Of a DNA stretch of 64,000 nt, positions 1 through 9,430 are shown one piece after another (position 1 is the stretch's first letter; each line of letters begins with the position of its first letter). Origin of the DNA: an uncultured Clostridia bacterium (lineage in GTDB: Bacteria; Bacillota; Clostridia; Oscillospirales; Acutalibacteraceae); the NCBI GenBank assembly GCA_947630285.1, contig CANRHD010000004.1, positions 1 to 64,000 of the forward strand. Reading direction: 5' to 3'. The notes beneath the pieces are model-generated. The model did no database searches. It had not been told where the DNA came from and saw only the letters and a list, made by a program, of their open reading frames with translations. The position numbers were made by a program, and so were the translations under genes.

Positions 1-105
1 AAGGCGGGAAAATCATTATACCATATTGTTGCTTTTATTTTTACTCTAAATGGTTCATATCTATTTACAACGCAGAGATGTCCGATTAATAAGCTCCTAT
101 TAATA

Positions 106-134
106 TTGAAACCATTCAATAAATGTGTTATAAT
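106..134 (+). promoter_or_regulatory. Predicted sigma-70-type promoter
   Basis: TTGAAA at 106-111 and TATAAT at 129-134 are separated by 17 bases, a near-consensus housekeeping promoter. It points at the decayed reading frames that begin at 158 and perhaps at the Fic gene at 588. Confidence 0.5.
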
Positions 135-157
135 ATATATAATAATATTGTTTTTTG

Positions 158-566
158 GTGAAAGCGGAAGATTTTACTGTAAAAAGCAGTACTGCGGATA
201 TGTACGATTTGGAGTTGTGCAATATGGGTTTTATTGAATCGTACAAACATATTGATAACTATGCGGCGAAGTATTAAATGACGATAGACACATATCTGCT
301 TATATTTATGAAATGATAAATTCTCCTCATGGTTCTTATCTTAAATAATATGAATCAAAAAGATCCTCTTGCTTTATATTAGTCGCCAAACACCACCCTA
401 CTCAAAAATCAGAACAATCAAAGAATCCAGAATCTCCTACACACATATATTCTTAGCCGAGTGCTAATCATAATGAATTATCTCCAAAATTTGCCAATTA
501 TATGAAATTTTTAGTAGGTATTTTAATTATTGTATTTGTAATCTTTTTAATAATAAAAAAATTATA
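158..566 (+). pseudogene. Decayed gene remnant ending in a membrane segment
   Basis: A 39-codon frame starts at GTG 158 and stops at 275-277 with no convincing ribosome site. An adjoining frame continues to a TAA at 566 but is broken by in-frame stops near 343 and 455. Its last ~22 residues, from 501, are a strongly hydrophobic segment ending in two lysines, like the C-terminal anchor of a small membrane protein. I infer one or two old genes eroded by frameshift and nonsense mutation. I do not recognise the family, and nothing else is visible in the first 580 bases apart from the promoter. Confidence 0.4.
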
Positions 567-587
567 ATTTAATTTCGGAGGTGCAAT

Positions 588-1196
588 ATGGCACTTGAAA
601 ATAAATTAGGGCTGACAAGTTCCGCCGATCTTGCCCATGAAGAAGAGCGCATCAGCAAGAAAAAGGCGCTTGAGCTTTTTGAAAAAGGTGTTCTTGACTA
701 CCTACCTGCCGGCAAATTTTCAACCTTACAGTTAATCCATAAATATCTCTTTGAAGATATTTACGACTTTGCAGGTGAACTTCGCACGGTAAATATGGCA
801 AAGGGGAATTTCCGCTTTGCTCCCTTGATGTATCTCGAAGCGGCGCTTGATAACATTGATAAAATGTCGCAATCTAACTTTGATGAGATCATCGAAAAGT
901 ATGTTGAGATGAACATCGCCCACCCTTTTAGAGAAGGTAACGGCCGCAGTACACGCATTTGGCTTGACCATATTTTGAAAAATGAAATCGGCAAGGTTGT
1001 CGATTGGAGCAAAGTAGATAAGGAAGATTACCTGCTCGCTATGGAGCGCAGTCCGATTAAAGATGTGGAAATCAAAGTGTTGCTGAAAGGTGCGCTTACA
1101 GACGAAATAAACAGCCGTGAGGTATATATGAAAGACATCGACCACAGCTACTATTATGAGGGATATACAACCTTTAAGACGGAAGAATTACGATAA
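588..1196 (+). CDS. Fic family protein (putative protein adenylyltransferase)
   Basis: A 202-residue Fic protein. The catalytic loop HPFREGNGRSTR begins at about residue 112 and matches the HPFx[D/E]GNGRxxR signature: the His is the general base, the acidic residue binds Mg, and the Gly/Asn/Arg residues hold the nucleotide. Fic enzymes usually transfer AMP from ATP to hydroxyl side chains of target proteins and often act as toxins. A GGAGG ribosome site lies 6-7 bases before ATG 588. No obvious inhibitory [S/T]xxxE[G/N] helix is seen in the protein, so an antitoxin might be separate. The decayed Fic gene just downstream is of a different subtype. The gene appears intact; its target is unknown. 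Confidence 0.85.
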   Translation: MALENKLGLTSSADLAHEEERISKKKALELFEKGVLDYLPAGKFSTLQLIHKYLFEDIYDFAGELRTVNMAKGNFRFAPLMYLEAALDNIDKMSQSNFDEIIEKYVEMNIAHPFREGNGRSTRIWLDHILKNEIGKVVDWSKVDKEDYLLAMERSPIKDVEIKVLLKGALTDEINSREVYMKDIDHSYYYEGYTTFKTEELR

Positions 1197-1213
1197 CGAA
1201 ACAAGGTACAAAT

Positions 1214-2294
1214 ATGCCCGATAAAAATTGGCAATTTGAACTTGAAGAATATATCAGACAGGGCGAACCGTAAAGAGCCGAAAAAAGCGAGGCTTGGCAA
1301 ACGGCTATCGGCTTACAGGCGGTTGACGGACTGAAAACCTCTGATTATTTGCTGGATACCGCAAAGGAACATATCGAGGGTAAAATCACTATCGATGAAG
1401 CGCAGAAGCGTATTTACAGCTATTACGAACAGAGAACTGCCCGCACGGAAATCGAAAATGGAACAAAGGAAGCCGACATCGTTTCCGCAAGGATCACTAA
1501 GCTTTTGGGCGAAAAGGCGTTTCAGTTTTCTCCTGCTGAGTGGATCACCATTCACCGCAGATTGTTCGAGGGCGTATTCGACCACGCCGGACAAATACGA
1601 AAATACAACATTTCCAAGAAGGGATGGGTATTGAACGGCAAGTCGGTTATCTACGCCTATTTCAACAGCATAAAAGACACCTTGGATTATGATTTTGCTA
1701 CCGAAAAACAGTTCTCCTATGCGGGATTGTCGGTGGAAACATCGGTAAAACATCTTGCGAAATTCGCATCGGATATTTGGCAGATTCACCCCTTCGTGAG
1801 GAAAACACAAGAGTCACCGCCGTGTTTATGATTAAATATATGAAAACCTTTGGGTTCCGTGTCAATAACGATGCATACCGTGAAAACTCTTGGTATTTCC
1901 GCAATACATTGGTGTGAGCAAACTATAACGATTTGCAAAAAGGTATTCATTCCACCACAAAATTTTTGGAATTATTTTTCTCAAACCTTCTGCTCGGTAC
2001 AAATTACGAATTTAAAAATCGCTATATGCATGTTGATTTTGTGGATGAAAATACCGCCCAAAGTGACAAAAGCGAAGCACCAAAGTGCCAAATTGACACT
2101 TTGAAGTGTACTTTAGAAGAACTTGCCGTATTAGATTTAATAAAAAAGAACCCGTCTGTTAAGCAAACCGAGCTTGCGAACAAACAGGAAAGTCCGTCAG
2201 AAGTATAAAGCGCATCATAGACTCTCTGAAAGAGAAACAATATATCCGCAGAGTTGACGGCAAACGCTACGGCAAATGGGAAGTTTTGGTTTAG
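1214..2294 (+). pseudogene. Fic protein with C-terminal winged helix, multiply inactivated
   Basis: Read across frames, this is one ~360-residue Fic protein of the kind with an N-terminal antitoxin-like segment, a Fic core and a C-terminal winged-helix DNA-binding tail. It carries at least four lesions: an in-frame TAA at 1271-1273 (a Gln codon changed), a one-base deletion near 1795 inside the Fic loop, a TGA at 1915-1917 (an Arg codon changed) and another one-base loss near 2182 before the winged helix. The recognisable tail reads to TAG 2292-2294. The surviving fragments would not give a working enzyme. It overlaps no other gene and shows that the left part of the element is decaying. Confidence 0.8.
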
Positions 2295-2354
2295 TGTTTG
2301 CATTTTCTGTCGTTAGAATGAAACTTTATAAATATTATAACGAGGTGCTCGATT

Positions 2355-4202
2355 ATGATAAAAACTGTATCACAAACAACAATCGCTGATGTGTTTTCTA
2401 TAACCAGCGATAAAACATATAAGATTCCGAAATACCAACGTGAATATACTTGGGGAATCAAAGAATGGGATGCACTCTTTAACGATGTGACCGAAAATGA
2501 TTTTGGTTACTTTCTCGGCTCCTATATTTGTGTGAACAGTAGCACGATAAACGGAACAGTATTAGAGGTAATTGATGGTCAACAGCGTTTTTCCACAATC
2601 ACCTTATTACTGGCAGCTCTTTACTCCGAACTTGCTAAACATAAAACCGAAATGGACGAAGATGACTTGAGTGAGCTTTCTAATTTGAGAAATGAGCTTG
2701 CGAACAAAAAGCAGAAATTTACTGCTTCTGGTGGTAAAGTCACGGAATATAACCAGCGACTTTTGCTTCAGAAACAAAACTCAAACGATGAAGACTATTC
2801 TTTCATTCTTTCTGATAATGGCATTATTACACTTAAACTTTCTAAGCCTTCTAATTTCGGTAACAGAAGAATTGCAAAGGCTTATCGTCATTTTCAAAAA
2901 TTGATTGATGATGAAGTACAGGAAATCAAAACAGATAATCCCAATATTACTGACATAGGGGCGCTATTCCAGATTGTAAGAAAATTTGAAGCGGCAGTAT
3001 TGGTCGGAATTGAGGTTGATACCAATAAAGATGCCTATATGCTCTTTGAATCTCTCAATCACAGAGGTGTTCCGCTTTCTGCTCTTGATCTGATTAAAAA
3101 CTCTCTTATTGCACAGGCTGAAAACTCTGCTGACGCAGATAATGCTTATGAACAATGGAAACAGATATTAAAAGCCGTTGGACAAGATGACTACTCTGTT
3201 CAGGAACGATTCTTCAGACAATTCTATAATGCATTTAGAGATGAATTGAATGCGCCCTACAAATCTGCTGACAAGAAGTATTATCTTGGATATTTAGCAA
3301 CAAGAACAACTTTGATTGATATCTACGAAAAAATGATTAAGAGCGATTATCGAGTCCTTTTGGAAAACCTTTCAGAAAAAGCAAACAAATACTCTATCAT
3401 TGTAAATAATACCGATGATGAGTATGTTTACACAACAAGCATGCAAAACTTAGCAAGAATCTCCGGCGCTCCTTCATATTTGTTGCTGATGTATCTATTG
3501 ACTAATCAAGAAATGCTCCGCCTTTCAGATGAGAACATAAAAGCTATCGTTGATATTCTTATCGTTTTCTTTGTAAGAAGAAACTTAACCGATGTTCCGA
3601 ACACTCGCAAACTTACTCAACTGTTTATTGATATTATTGTAACGATTAAATTTGAGAGTGGAAACAAAATCGTTGAAAGTATCAAAGATATGCTCAAGTC
3701 TGTTTCGGCAACGGATGAAGCCTTTGAAGAAAAACTTCGTGGTCCCATTTATGACGAAAACCCCGAAGCAACCCGATTTGTTCTGTGCAATATTGAAGCA
3801 CAACACCAAACCAAGGAGATATATTTCGATTTGTGGTCGAGAGACACAAGCAACAAGTATGTTTGGACTATTGAGCATATCTTCCCCGAAGGTGAAAATA
3901 TCCCCAAAGAATGGGTTGATATGATTGCTGACGGTGATAAGGCAAAGGCAATCCAAATCAGAGCCGATTATGTACATACCCTTGGCAACTTAACGATCAC
4001 CGGGTATAATCAGAATCTTTCCAACATGTCTTTTGAGCATAAGAAAGACAGAAAATCAAAGGACAAGACAAAAGATATCGGTTACAGAAACGGCTTGTTC
4101 TTAAACGAGGATGTTGTAACTGAAACAGAATGGACTGTTGATAAAATAACCACAAGAACTGACAAGATTGTAAAAATACTTCTTAAAATGTATAAGTGGT
4201 GA
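2355..4202 (+). CDS. GmrSD-like type IV restriction protein (DUF262 + DUF1524)
   Basis: 615 residues with the two-domain architecture of GmrSD/BrxU-type modification-dependent restriction factors. The N-terminal DUF262 region has KIPKYQREYTWG (about residue 23) and VIDGQQRFSTITLL (about 75), the DGQQR motif being the nucleotide-binding signature. The C-terminal DUF1524 region has an HNH-type segment, with TIEHIFPEG near residue 505 and an Asn-rich HTLGNLTITGYNQ stretch near 540. Family members use NTP hydrolysis to cut modified (often glucosylated or hydroxymethylated) phage DNA. GAGGTG precedes ATG 2355. It sits immediately before a methyltransferase-rich cluster but with a ~115-base gap, so it is probably a separate transcription unit. 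Confidence 0.85.
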   Translation: MIKTVSQTTIADVFSITSDKTYKIPKYQREYTWGIKEWDALFNDVTENDFGYFLGSYICVNSSTINGTVLEVIDGQQRFSTITLLLAALYSELAKHKTEMDEDDLSELSNLRNELANKKQKFTASGGKVTEYNQRLLLQKQNSNDEDYSFILSDNGIITLKLSKPSNFGNRRIAKAYRHFQKLIDDEVQEIKTDNPNITDIGALFQIVRKFEAAVLVGIEVDTNKDAYMLFESLNHRGVPLSALDLIKNSLIAQAENSADADNAYEQWKQILKAVGQDDYSVQERFFRQFYNAFRDELNAPYKSADKKYYLGYLATRTTLIDIYEKMIKSDYRVLLENLSEKANKYSIIVNNTDDEYVYTTSMQNLARISGAPSYLLLMYLLTNQEMLRLSDENIKAIVDILIVFFVRRNLTDVPNTRKLTQLFIDIIVTIKFESGNKIVESIKDMLKSVSATDEAFEEKLRGPIYDENPEATRFVLCNIEAQHQTKEIYFDLWSRDTSNKYVWTIEHIFPEGENIPKEWVDMIADGDKAKAIQIRADYVHTLGNLTITGYNQNLSNMSFEHKKDRKSKDKTKDIGYRNGLFLNEDVVTETEWTVDKITTRTDKIVKILLKMYKW

Positions 4203-4265
4203 TTATTTCAGTACGTTGTACGACTCATATCTTTTCTCTTAAACCATAATTAATTGGCACTATTA

Positions 4266-4295
4266 TTGCGAAATTTGTAGATTTCGATAGATAAT
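4266..4295 (+). promoter_or_regulatory. Possible promoter of the modification/HerA-NurA cluster
   Basis: TTGCGA at 4266-4271 and GATAAT at 4290-4295 are spaced by 18 bases. A small inverted repeat (GAAAT-TTGTAG-ATTTC) lies in the spacer, where a regulator could bind. AAGGAG at 4303-4308 serves the ATG at 4318. The match is imperfect, so this is tentative. Confidence 0.35.
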
Positions 4296-4317
4296 ATAGA
4301 GTAAGGAGTTAACCACG

Positions 4318-6759
4318 ATGGTATCAAATATTTGGAATAAGGATATTCCTGTAGAAAAAAGTTCCTACTTATGTGATGATGATATCACATTCTTTAATCT
4401 TGAGAAATTCAAGCATGATGAAAGCAAACTCACTATGATTGATTTGTTTTGTGGAGCAGGCGGTTTTGCGGTTGGTTGCTCTTGGGCTGGATTTGAATCA
4501 GTACTTGGTATAGATCATTTTGAACCTGCTATGCGCACATGGTCTTATAACCATCCAAATGCCATTGGATGTTTAGGCAATATTACAAAGATAGAACCTA
4601 AAAAAATCAAAGAATTGCTCCAAAGTAAAGGAATTCACAAAATTCATTTAATAACTGGCGGAGTACCTTGCCAAGGTTTTTCTATTGCCAATAGGAAACA
4701 CAATGATAACGATGAACGTAATTTCTTGTTTTTAGAGTACATGAAATTCGTCAAAGAGTTTGATCCAGATTATATAATTCTTGAAAATGTATCTGGTATG
4801 AGAAGCACCGCCGGAGGACAATTCGAAAAAGATATTAAAGAGTTTATGAATTCACTTGGATACACCACTACAGTAGATTTGTTAAATGCTGCTGATTTTG
4901 GTGTTCCTCAGATTCGTCAAAGACTGATTTTTGTCGGTGTTAAGCAAGCAAGAGGACTCACCTCTGAGTATATCTTTCCTGTTGGAAAATTCAAAAACAA
5001 TTATCGTACCGTTCATGAAGCTATTTCAGATCTTCCCGAGTTAGAAAACAACGAGGAAATTTGCAAGTACACTAAACCCGCAAAAAGTGAATACCAAAAG
5101 TTGATGAAAGGCAAGGGCAAAATAACAAGCATAACCCCACCTAAAAAACTAACCAATCATATTTCTCCCAATCATCCACAGGAAACAATCAAAAAAATTG
5201 CTTCAACTGAACCGGGTAAACCTATGTATCCGAAATTTAAGCAAAGAATTCGTTTACGTGAAAACGCTCCAAGTCCCACACAGCTTGCTGGCGGTATCCG
5301 TCCGCAATTCCAATTTGGGCATCCTACTCAGCCAAGAGGCCTAACTATAAGAGAGAGAGCAAGAATTCAAAGTTTTCCTGATAGCTATGTTTTTCTTGGC
5401 GGTATTGTGCAAGAGCGTGTGCAAACTGGCAACGCTGTACCGCCGCTCCTCATTTACAATGTAACGCTCCCCATTGCAGAAGATATCAGAAGGAAGGAAA
5501 AAAAGAAAATGTATAGAGTTTGGTATAGTACAGAAAGCTTTGCAGATTTCATAATAGATAATACTGAACTAAAGCATTACAAAACTACAAAATACAAGCT
5601 TTTAGAAAGTGATGCGAAAACCACTAAGTTTCATTATATGCCTGATCATATTAAAAAAATATTGGTTTTAGATGCGCCAGATTTAATAATTGAAAAGATA
5701 TATGAAACATATTCTGAGCCCATATTATCTATTGAAATTTCCAAAGAAGCTGGTACAGGACATAATGTTTTTCAACGTTTTGCTAGGATTGTTTCAGCCG
5801 TTGAAAATGGCGTTCCGTCTTTTTACATATATCCAAAAGCTAAAATCATTACAAGAGACACAAAAACTGATTGGGATCCAATAAATCCTTTGATTTTCTA
5901 TAGCTTAGAAGAATTGATGAGCATTTTTGATATGCCTGCGTTGTTTTACTATTTTCCTAATGATTATGACAATTCTCCGTGCTATAAGAATTCGGATTAT
6001 CTTGAGAGCCAAGGAATCATTTATAGCAAGAATATTAAGTATGCCGATTGCCCTGATGAAGCTAATAGCGAAATGCAAGCTATGTTTACTGCGATTAACA
6101 CATTGGTCGGTGATGTTGAGATGAACGGTGCAAAAAAAGCTTGTCGTGATATAATTAAAAACAAATTATACAAGGCACGCCGAAAATGGATGCAAAAGCA
6201 GTATTACGATTTATCAAGCGGAAAAGACTATTTAGAACTATCGCCGAACACATCAACCATCGTTGTTCCAACTGAATATCTAATAAACTATTTACGCAAA
6301 AACAAGTATAAAAAATCCAAATACGAATCCTTGTTACTCCAAAGAAAAGAAACGGTCATTTATATGCCGCAAACAAACCAATTTCGTTCTGACCCGTATG
6401 CAGGTTGTCTTACTGCCATAGATTATATGCAATGTCGTACTGGAACTGGAAAAACGTTTGAAAATAGAGAGAAAAATCTTGTTTTTTCATTCGGAAAAAT
6501 TGTAAAAGATGATAATAAGAAAACCATATGTGTCAATGGTTCTTTGTCTATTGAGACTTTCTGCAAAAATGTAATAAGTACTGAAAAGAAAAATTTACTT
6601 GGTAAAAAATACAAAGAACTCAAAAAAGAGCAAATTCCACAATATTATATGCAAATTAGATACGGTTCTACTTTTTCAAAGAATAAGTCAATTCGTATTT
6701 TTTCTACATTTGCTGATGCGATTTTGTTTAAAGATGGTGCTCTTTGGAGAGATAGTTAA
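4318..6759 (+). CDS. C5-cytosine DNA methyltransferase fused to a putative nuclease domain
   Basis: 813 residues. Residues 1-397 are a C5-methyltransferase: motif I DLFCGAGGF at about 42, motif IV GGVPCQGFS with catalytic Cys118, the ENV motif near 158, QIRQRLIFVGV (motif VIII) and a terminal TGNAVPPLL. Residues 398-813 (from the internal ATG at 5509) are clearly paralogous to the separate protein that follows at 6771, and are the same length, 416 residues. That half has DAPDLI followed by an LSIEISKEAGTGHN stretch, resembling a PD-(D/E)XK core with an atypical lysine position; I infer a cognate restriction nuclease. AAGGA motifs just before 5509 could allow the nuclease half to be made alone. 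Recognition site unknown. Confidence 0.8.
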   Translation: MVSNIWNKDIPVEKSSYLCDDDITFFNLEKFKHDESKLTMIDLFCGAGGFAVGCSWAGFESVLGIDHFEPAMRTWSYNHPNAIGCLGNITKIEPKKIKELLQSKGIHKIHLITGGVPCQGFSIANRKHNDNDERNFLFLEYMKFVKEFDPDYIILENVSGMRSTAGGQFEKDIKEFMNSLGYTTTVDLLNAADFGVPQIRQRLIFVGVKQARGLTSEYIFPVGKFKNNYRTVHEAISDLPELENNEEICKYTKPAKSEYQKLMKGKGKITSITPPKKLTNHISPNHPQETIKKIASTEPGKPMYPKFKQRIRLRENAPSPTQLAGGIRPQFQFGHPTQPRGLTIRERARIQSFPDSYVFLGGIVQERVQTGNAVPPLLIYNVTLPIAEDIRRKEKKKMYRVWYSTESFADFIIDNTELKHYKTTKYKLLESDAKTTKFHYMPDHIKKILVLDAPDLIIEKIYETYSEPILSIEISKEAGTGHNVFQRFARIVSAVENGVPSFYIYPKAKIITRDTKTDWDPINPLIFYSLEELMSIFDMPALFYYFPNDYDNSPCYKNSDYLESQGIIYSKNIKYADCPDEANSEMQAMFTAINTLVGDVEMNGAKKACRDIIKNKLYKARRKWMQKQYYDLSSGKDYLELSPNTSTIVVPTEYLINYLRKNKYKKSKYESLLLQRKETVIYMPQTNQFRSDPYAGCLTAIDYMQCRTGTGKTFENREKNLVFSFGKIVKDDNKKTICVNGSLSIETFCKNVISTEKKNLLGKKYKELKKEQIPQYYMQIRYGSTFSKNKSIRIFSTFADAILFKDGALWRDS

Positions 6760-6770
6760 GGAGTGTAGAA

Positions 6771-8021
6771 ATGTACAGAGTTTGGTACAGCACAGAAAGT
6801 TTTGCTGATTATATTATTAATCACACCTTACTTTCTCAACAGAACAATGTTATTAAAAATAAAATGTATGAAAGCGATGCAAATAATCCTACTCGCTTCC
6901 ATACAATGCCTGACCATATTAGAAAAATTTTGTATCTTGATGCTCCTGACCTTATTGTAGAGAAAGACAACGAGCCTATTTTTTCTATTGAAGTTACAAC
7001 TGAGGCTGGTACCGGTCACAATGCCTTTCAGCGTTTTGCCAGAATAGCGGCTGCTGTTGAAAATAGTGTTCCCGCTTTTTATATTTACCCTGAAGGGGCG
7101 ATAATAACAAGACGTAATGCAGCTCCTCGATGGGATGTTATTAATCCTGCTATTTTTCAAGCTCTTGAATCTGTTATGAGCATTTATGACATTCCGGCTC
7201 TCCTTTATTATTTTCCGTCTGACATATCTAATTATTTGAACAATCCTCAAGATGCCCCTCACTTAGGACAAAAAGGTCTCAAGTTCGATGCCGATATTAT
7301 TAACTATTCGGGGTGTCCGGATTCAACAGATAATAATATGATTCAAATGTTTGCAGCTCTTGATGAGGTGATATTATCAACCGAAGCATATGGCGTGTTG
7401 GCAGGTCGAGAAAGACTTTTGAGAAATATCACCATACGTGACCAACGTAACAAAATGCAAGAGCAGTTCTTTGTTAAAGCAAACGGACGTACTATCAATG
7501 ATATGTCTCCCATATCAGCCGTGCAAGTGATACCTTCAGAATATCTGATCAATTATTTATCTAAATATGAAGATGCCCGCTATTCTATTGGCGAATTGTT
7601 GCGTTCAAGAGAAAATACTGCCATTTATCAAGTTAATGCACGCTTCCGTGGAGATCCATATCCTGGAGCTTTAGCTGCTATTGATTACTTGAAGTGCAGA
7701 GAAGGAAAAACGTTTGAAGATAGGAGAAATAATTTAATCTTGGTGTTTGGTAAGGTAGAAGTTGATACTGAAAATCATACTTTAAATATTATTAATGAAA
7801 ACAATTCTTCTATTAACGACTTCTTCAATGACGTTAAAAATAGCGAGCGACACAACTTATTGACCAGAGATTATAACGAATTAGAAAACAAGGATATCCC
7901 AAGATATTTGATGCAAGTAAGATATGGTTCTACTTATTCAAAAGTCAAGCATATACGAGTGTTCTCTTACTTTGCAGACGCAATCTTGTTCCCTGATGGC
8001 TCACTTTGGAGGGATGCATAA
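6771..8021 (+). CDS. Stand-alone paralogue of the fused nuclease-like domain
   Basis: 416 residues, starting MYRVWYSTESFADYI, aligning end to end with residues 398-813 of the preceding protein. The most conserved block (about 62-120) has DAPDLIVEK, then IFSIEVTTEAGTGHNAFQRFARI and VPAFYIYP. The PD ... E-x-T pattern is like a PD-(D/E)XK fold whose usual lysine is replaced, so nuclease activity is an inference. Another shared block is the DPYxGxLxAIDY segment near residue 300 and the C-terminal VRYGSTYSK/SYFADAILF. AAGGAG before ATG 6771 gives good initiation 11 bases after the fusion gene's stop. It may form hetero-oligomers with the fusion protein. Confidence 0.65.
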   Translation: MYRVWYSTESFADYIINHTLLSQQNNVIKNKMYESDANNPTRFHTMPDHIRKILYLDAPDLIVEKDNEPIFSIEVTTEAGTGHNAFQRFARIAAAVENSVPAFYIYPEGAIITRRNAAPRWDVINPAIFQALESVMSIYDIPALLYYFPSDISNYLNNPQDAPHLGQKGLKFDADIINYSGCPDSTDNNMIQMFAALDEVILSTEAYGVLAGRERLLRNITIRDQRNKMQEQFFVKANGRTINDMSPISAVQVIPSEYLINYLSKYEDARYSIGELLRSRENTAIYQVNARFRGDPYPGALAAIDYLKCREGKTFEDRRNNLILVFGKVEVDTENHTLNIINENNSSINDFFNDVKNSERHNLLTRDYNELENKDIPRYLMQVRYGSTYSKVKHIRVFSYFADAILFPDGSLWRDA

Positions 8022-8467
8022 TGACCGAAGAACAAGTAACAAAAGCATTGTTGCAGTATTTAACTGATAACGGTTGGCATATTGTTTGTTTTGACTTTCC
8101 ACAAAGTGGAACAGGTAAAGTTTTACACCCTAATAATGCCGACGGTGAAAAAAATAAAGATTCAATTATTCCTGATATAGTAGCCGTAAAAAACAATATA
8201 TCTTTATTTTTTGAAAACAAAGATAGGTTTTATTTACCCGACTATAAAAAGATTAATGAATTGATTGTAGATAATCAATATACAAACGCCATAGATAAAT
8301 TGCTTTTTGATTATGAAATAGATAACACATTCTATGGTATTGGTCTGCCAACAGAAAAGCATAAAGAAAAATCAAAAGAATCTGCTTACTTAGTGAACTT
8401 TATATTAGGTGTAAATGCCGATAGGTCTGTTGAAATTTTATACAACCCAGAAAAGATAGTTTTATAA
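8021..8467 (+). CDS. Small PD-(D/E)XK-like protein
   Basis: 148 residues from ATG 8021, whose A is the last base of the preceding stop (TAATG overlap), with GGAGG at 8009-8013. An upstream in-frame TTG at 8006 is less likely because it would place the ribosome site inside the gene. The segment IIPDIVAVKNNISLFFENKDR (about residues 47-67) fits a PD-x(n)-(D/E)-x-K nuclease core. I do not recognise a named family. Its translational coupling between the nuclease paralogue and the second methyltransferase suggests a restriction, nicking or repair role in the same system. Confidence 0.6.
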   Translation: MTEEQVTKALLQYLTDNGWHIVCFDFPQSGTGKVLHPNNADGEKNKDSIIPDIVAVKNNISLFFENKDRFYLPDYKKINELIVDNQYTNAIDKLLFDYEIDNTFYGIGLPTEKHKEKSKESAYLVNFILGVNADRSVEILYNPEKIVL

Positions 8468-8479
8468 GGATTTGAAAAA

Positions 8480-9421
8480 ATGCGTGTATGCAGTTTGTTT
8501 AGTGGTATAGGTGGAATAGATTTAGGATTTAAACAGGCAGGATTTGAAATTGTGTGGGCGAATGAATTTGATGAAAATGCAGCAAGGACATATCGCTACA
8601 ATTTCAAAGATTGTAATCTTGTGGTAAAAAATATCAAAAAAGTTAATATTGATACTATCCCTGATTTTGATGTGCTTACGGCCGGGTTTCCATGTCAGCC
8701 ATTTTCATCTGCTGGTATGCAAAAAGGTTTTCAAGACACAAGAGGAACTCTGTTTTTCGAGATTGTTAAAGTAGTTGAAAGAAAACGGCCAAAGGTCATA
8801 TTCCTTGAAAATGTAGCAAACCTCTTGGGGCACGATGACGGCAAAACATTCTTGACAATATATAATGCACTTGTCCCGTTTGGATATAGCTTTAAATATC
8901 AAGTTATGGATGCATTAGACTATGGTAATATTCCTCAAAGAAGGTCAAGGATATTTATTGTTGCTTTTTTGGATGAGCAAATGTGTGATAGATTCAAGTT
9001 TCCCGAAAAGATTGAGCGAACAGTTCAATTAAATGATATTTTGATTAGGTCAATTAAACATGATGATTCATACTATTTTCATGAAGATAGCAAAGGTTAC
9101 TACAAACTTAAACAAATAGTTAAAAGTAAATCTGTAATCTATAGGTTTTATGATTCAATAGATGTTTATAAATCATATCGTGTATGTCCAACACTACTAG
9201 CAAGCATGGGAAAGTTTCCAGATAGCATTCCAGTAATTCTAGATGACTTCGGAATAAGAAAAATTACCCCTTATGAATGTCTTGCTTTGCAAGGATTTCC
9301 AAAAGAATTCAAATTTGCGCCCAAAACACCACTTGTTAAAGCTTATAAACAATGTGGAAATAGCGTGGTTGTGCCAGTAATCAGGGAAATCGCCAAACAA
9401 ATAGCAATAATAATATTGTGA
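8480..9421 (+). CDS. C5-cytosine DNA methyltransferase (second, stand-alone)
   Basis: 313 residues, the usual size of a minimal C5-methyltransferase. Motif I SLFSGIGGIDLGF starts at residue 5, motif IV GFPCQPFSS has catalytic Cys72, motif VI ENV lies near 112, motif VIII IPQRRSRIFIVAF near 150, and the terminal motif X region has QCGNSVVVPVI. It would transfer a methyl group from S-adenosylmethionine to C5 of cytosine. It is only distantly similar to the fused enzyme and has a shorter, different target-recognition region, so it probably methylates another sequence or the other strand of an asymmetric site. It starts 12 bases after the previous stop within the operon. Confidence 0.9.
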   Translation: MRVCSLFSGIGGIDLGFKQAGFEIVWANEFDENAARTYRYNFKDCNLVVKNIKKVNIDTIPDFDVLTAGFPCQPFSSAGMQKGFQDTRGTLFFEIVKVVERKRPKVIFLENVANLLGHDDGKTFLTIYNALVPFGYSFKYQVMDALDYGNIPQRRSRIFIVAFLDEQMCDRFKFPEKIERTVQLNDILIRSIKHDDSYYFHEDSKGYYKLKQIVKSKSVIYRFYDSIDVYKSYRVCPTLLASMGKFPDSIPVILDDFGIRKITPYECLALQGFPKEFKFAPKTPLVKAYKQCGNSVVVPVIREIAKQIAIIIL

Positions 9422-9430
9422 GGATATAAT

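Noticed and set aside
1395-2104. Short plus-strand ORFs within the broken Fic gene
   Set aside because: They are fragments or off-frame readings of the decayed gene.
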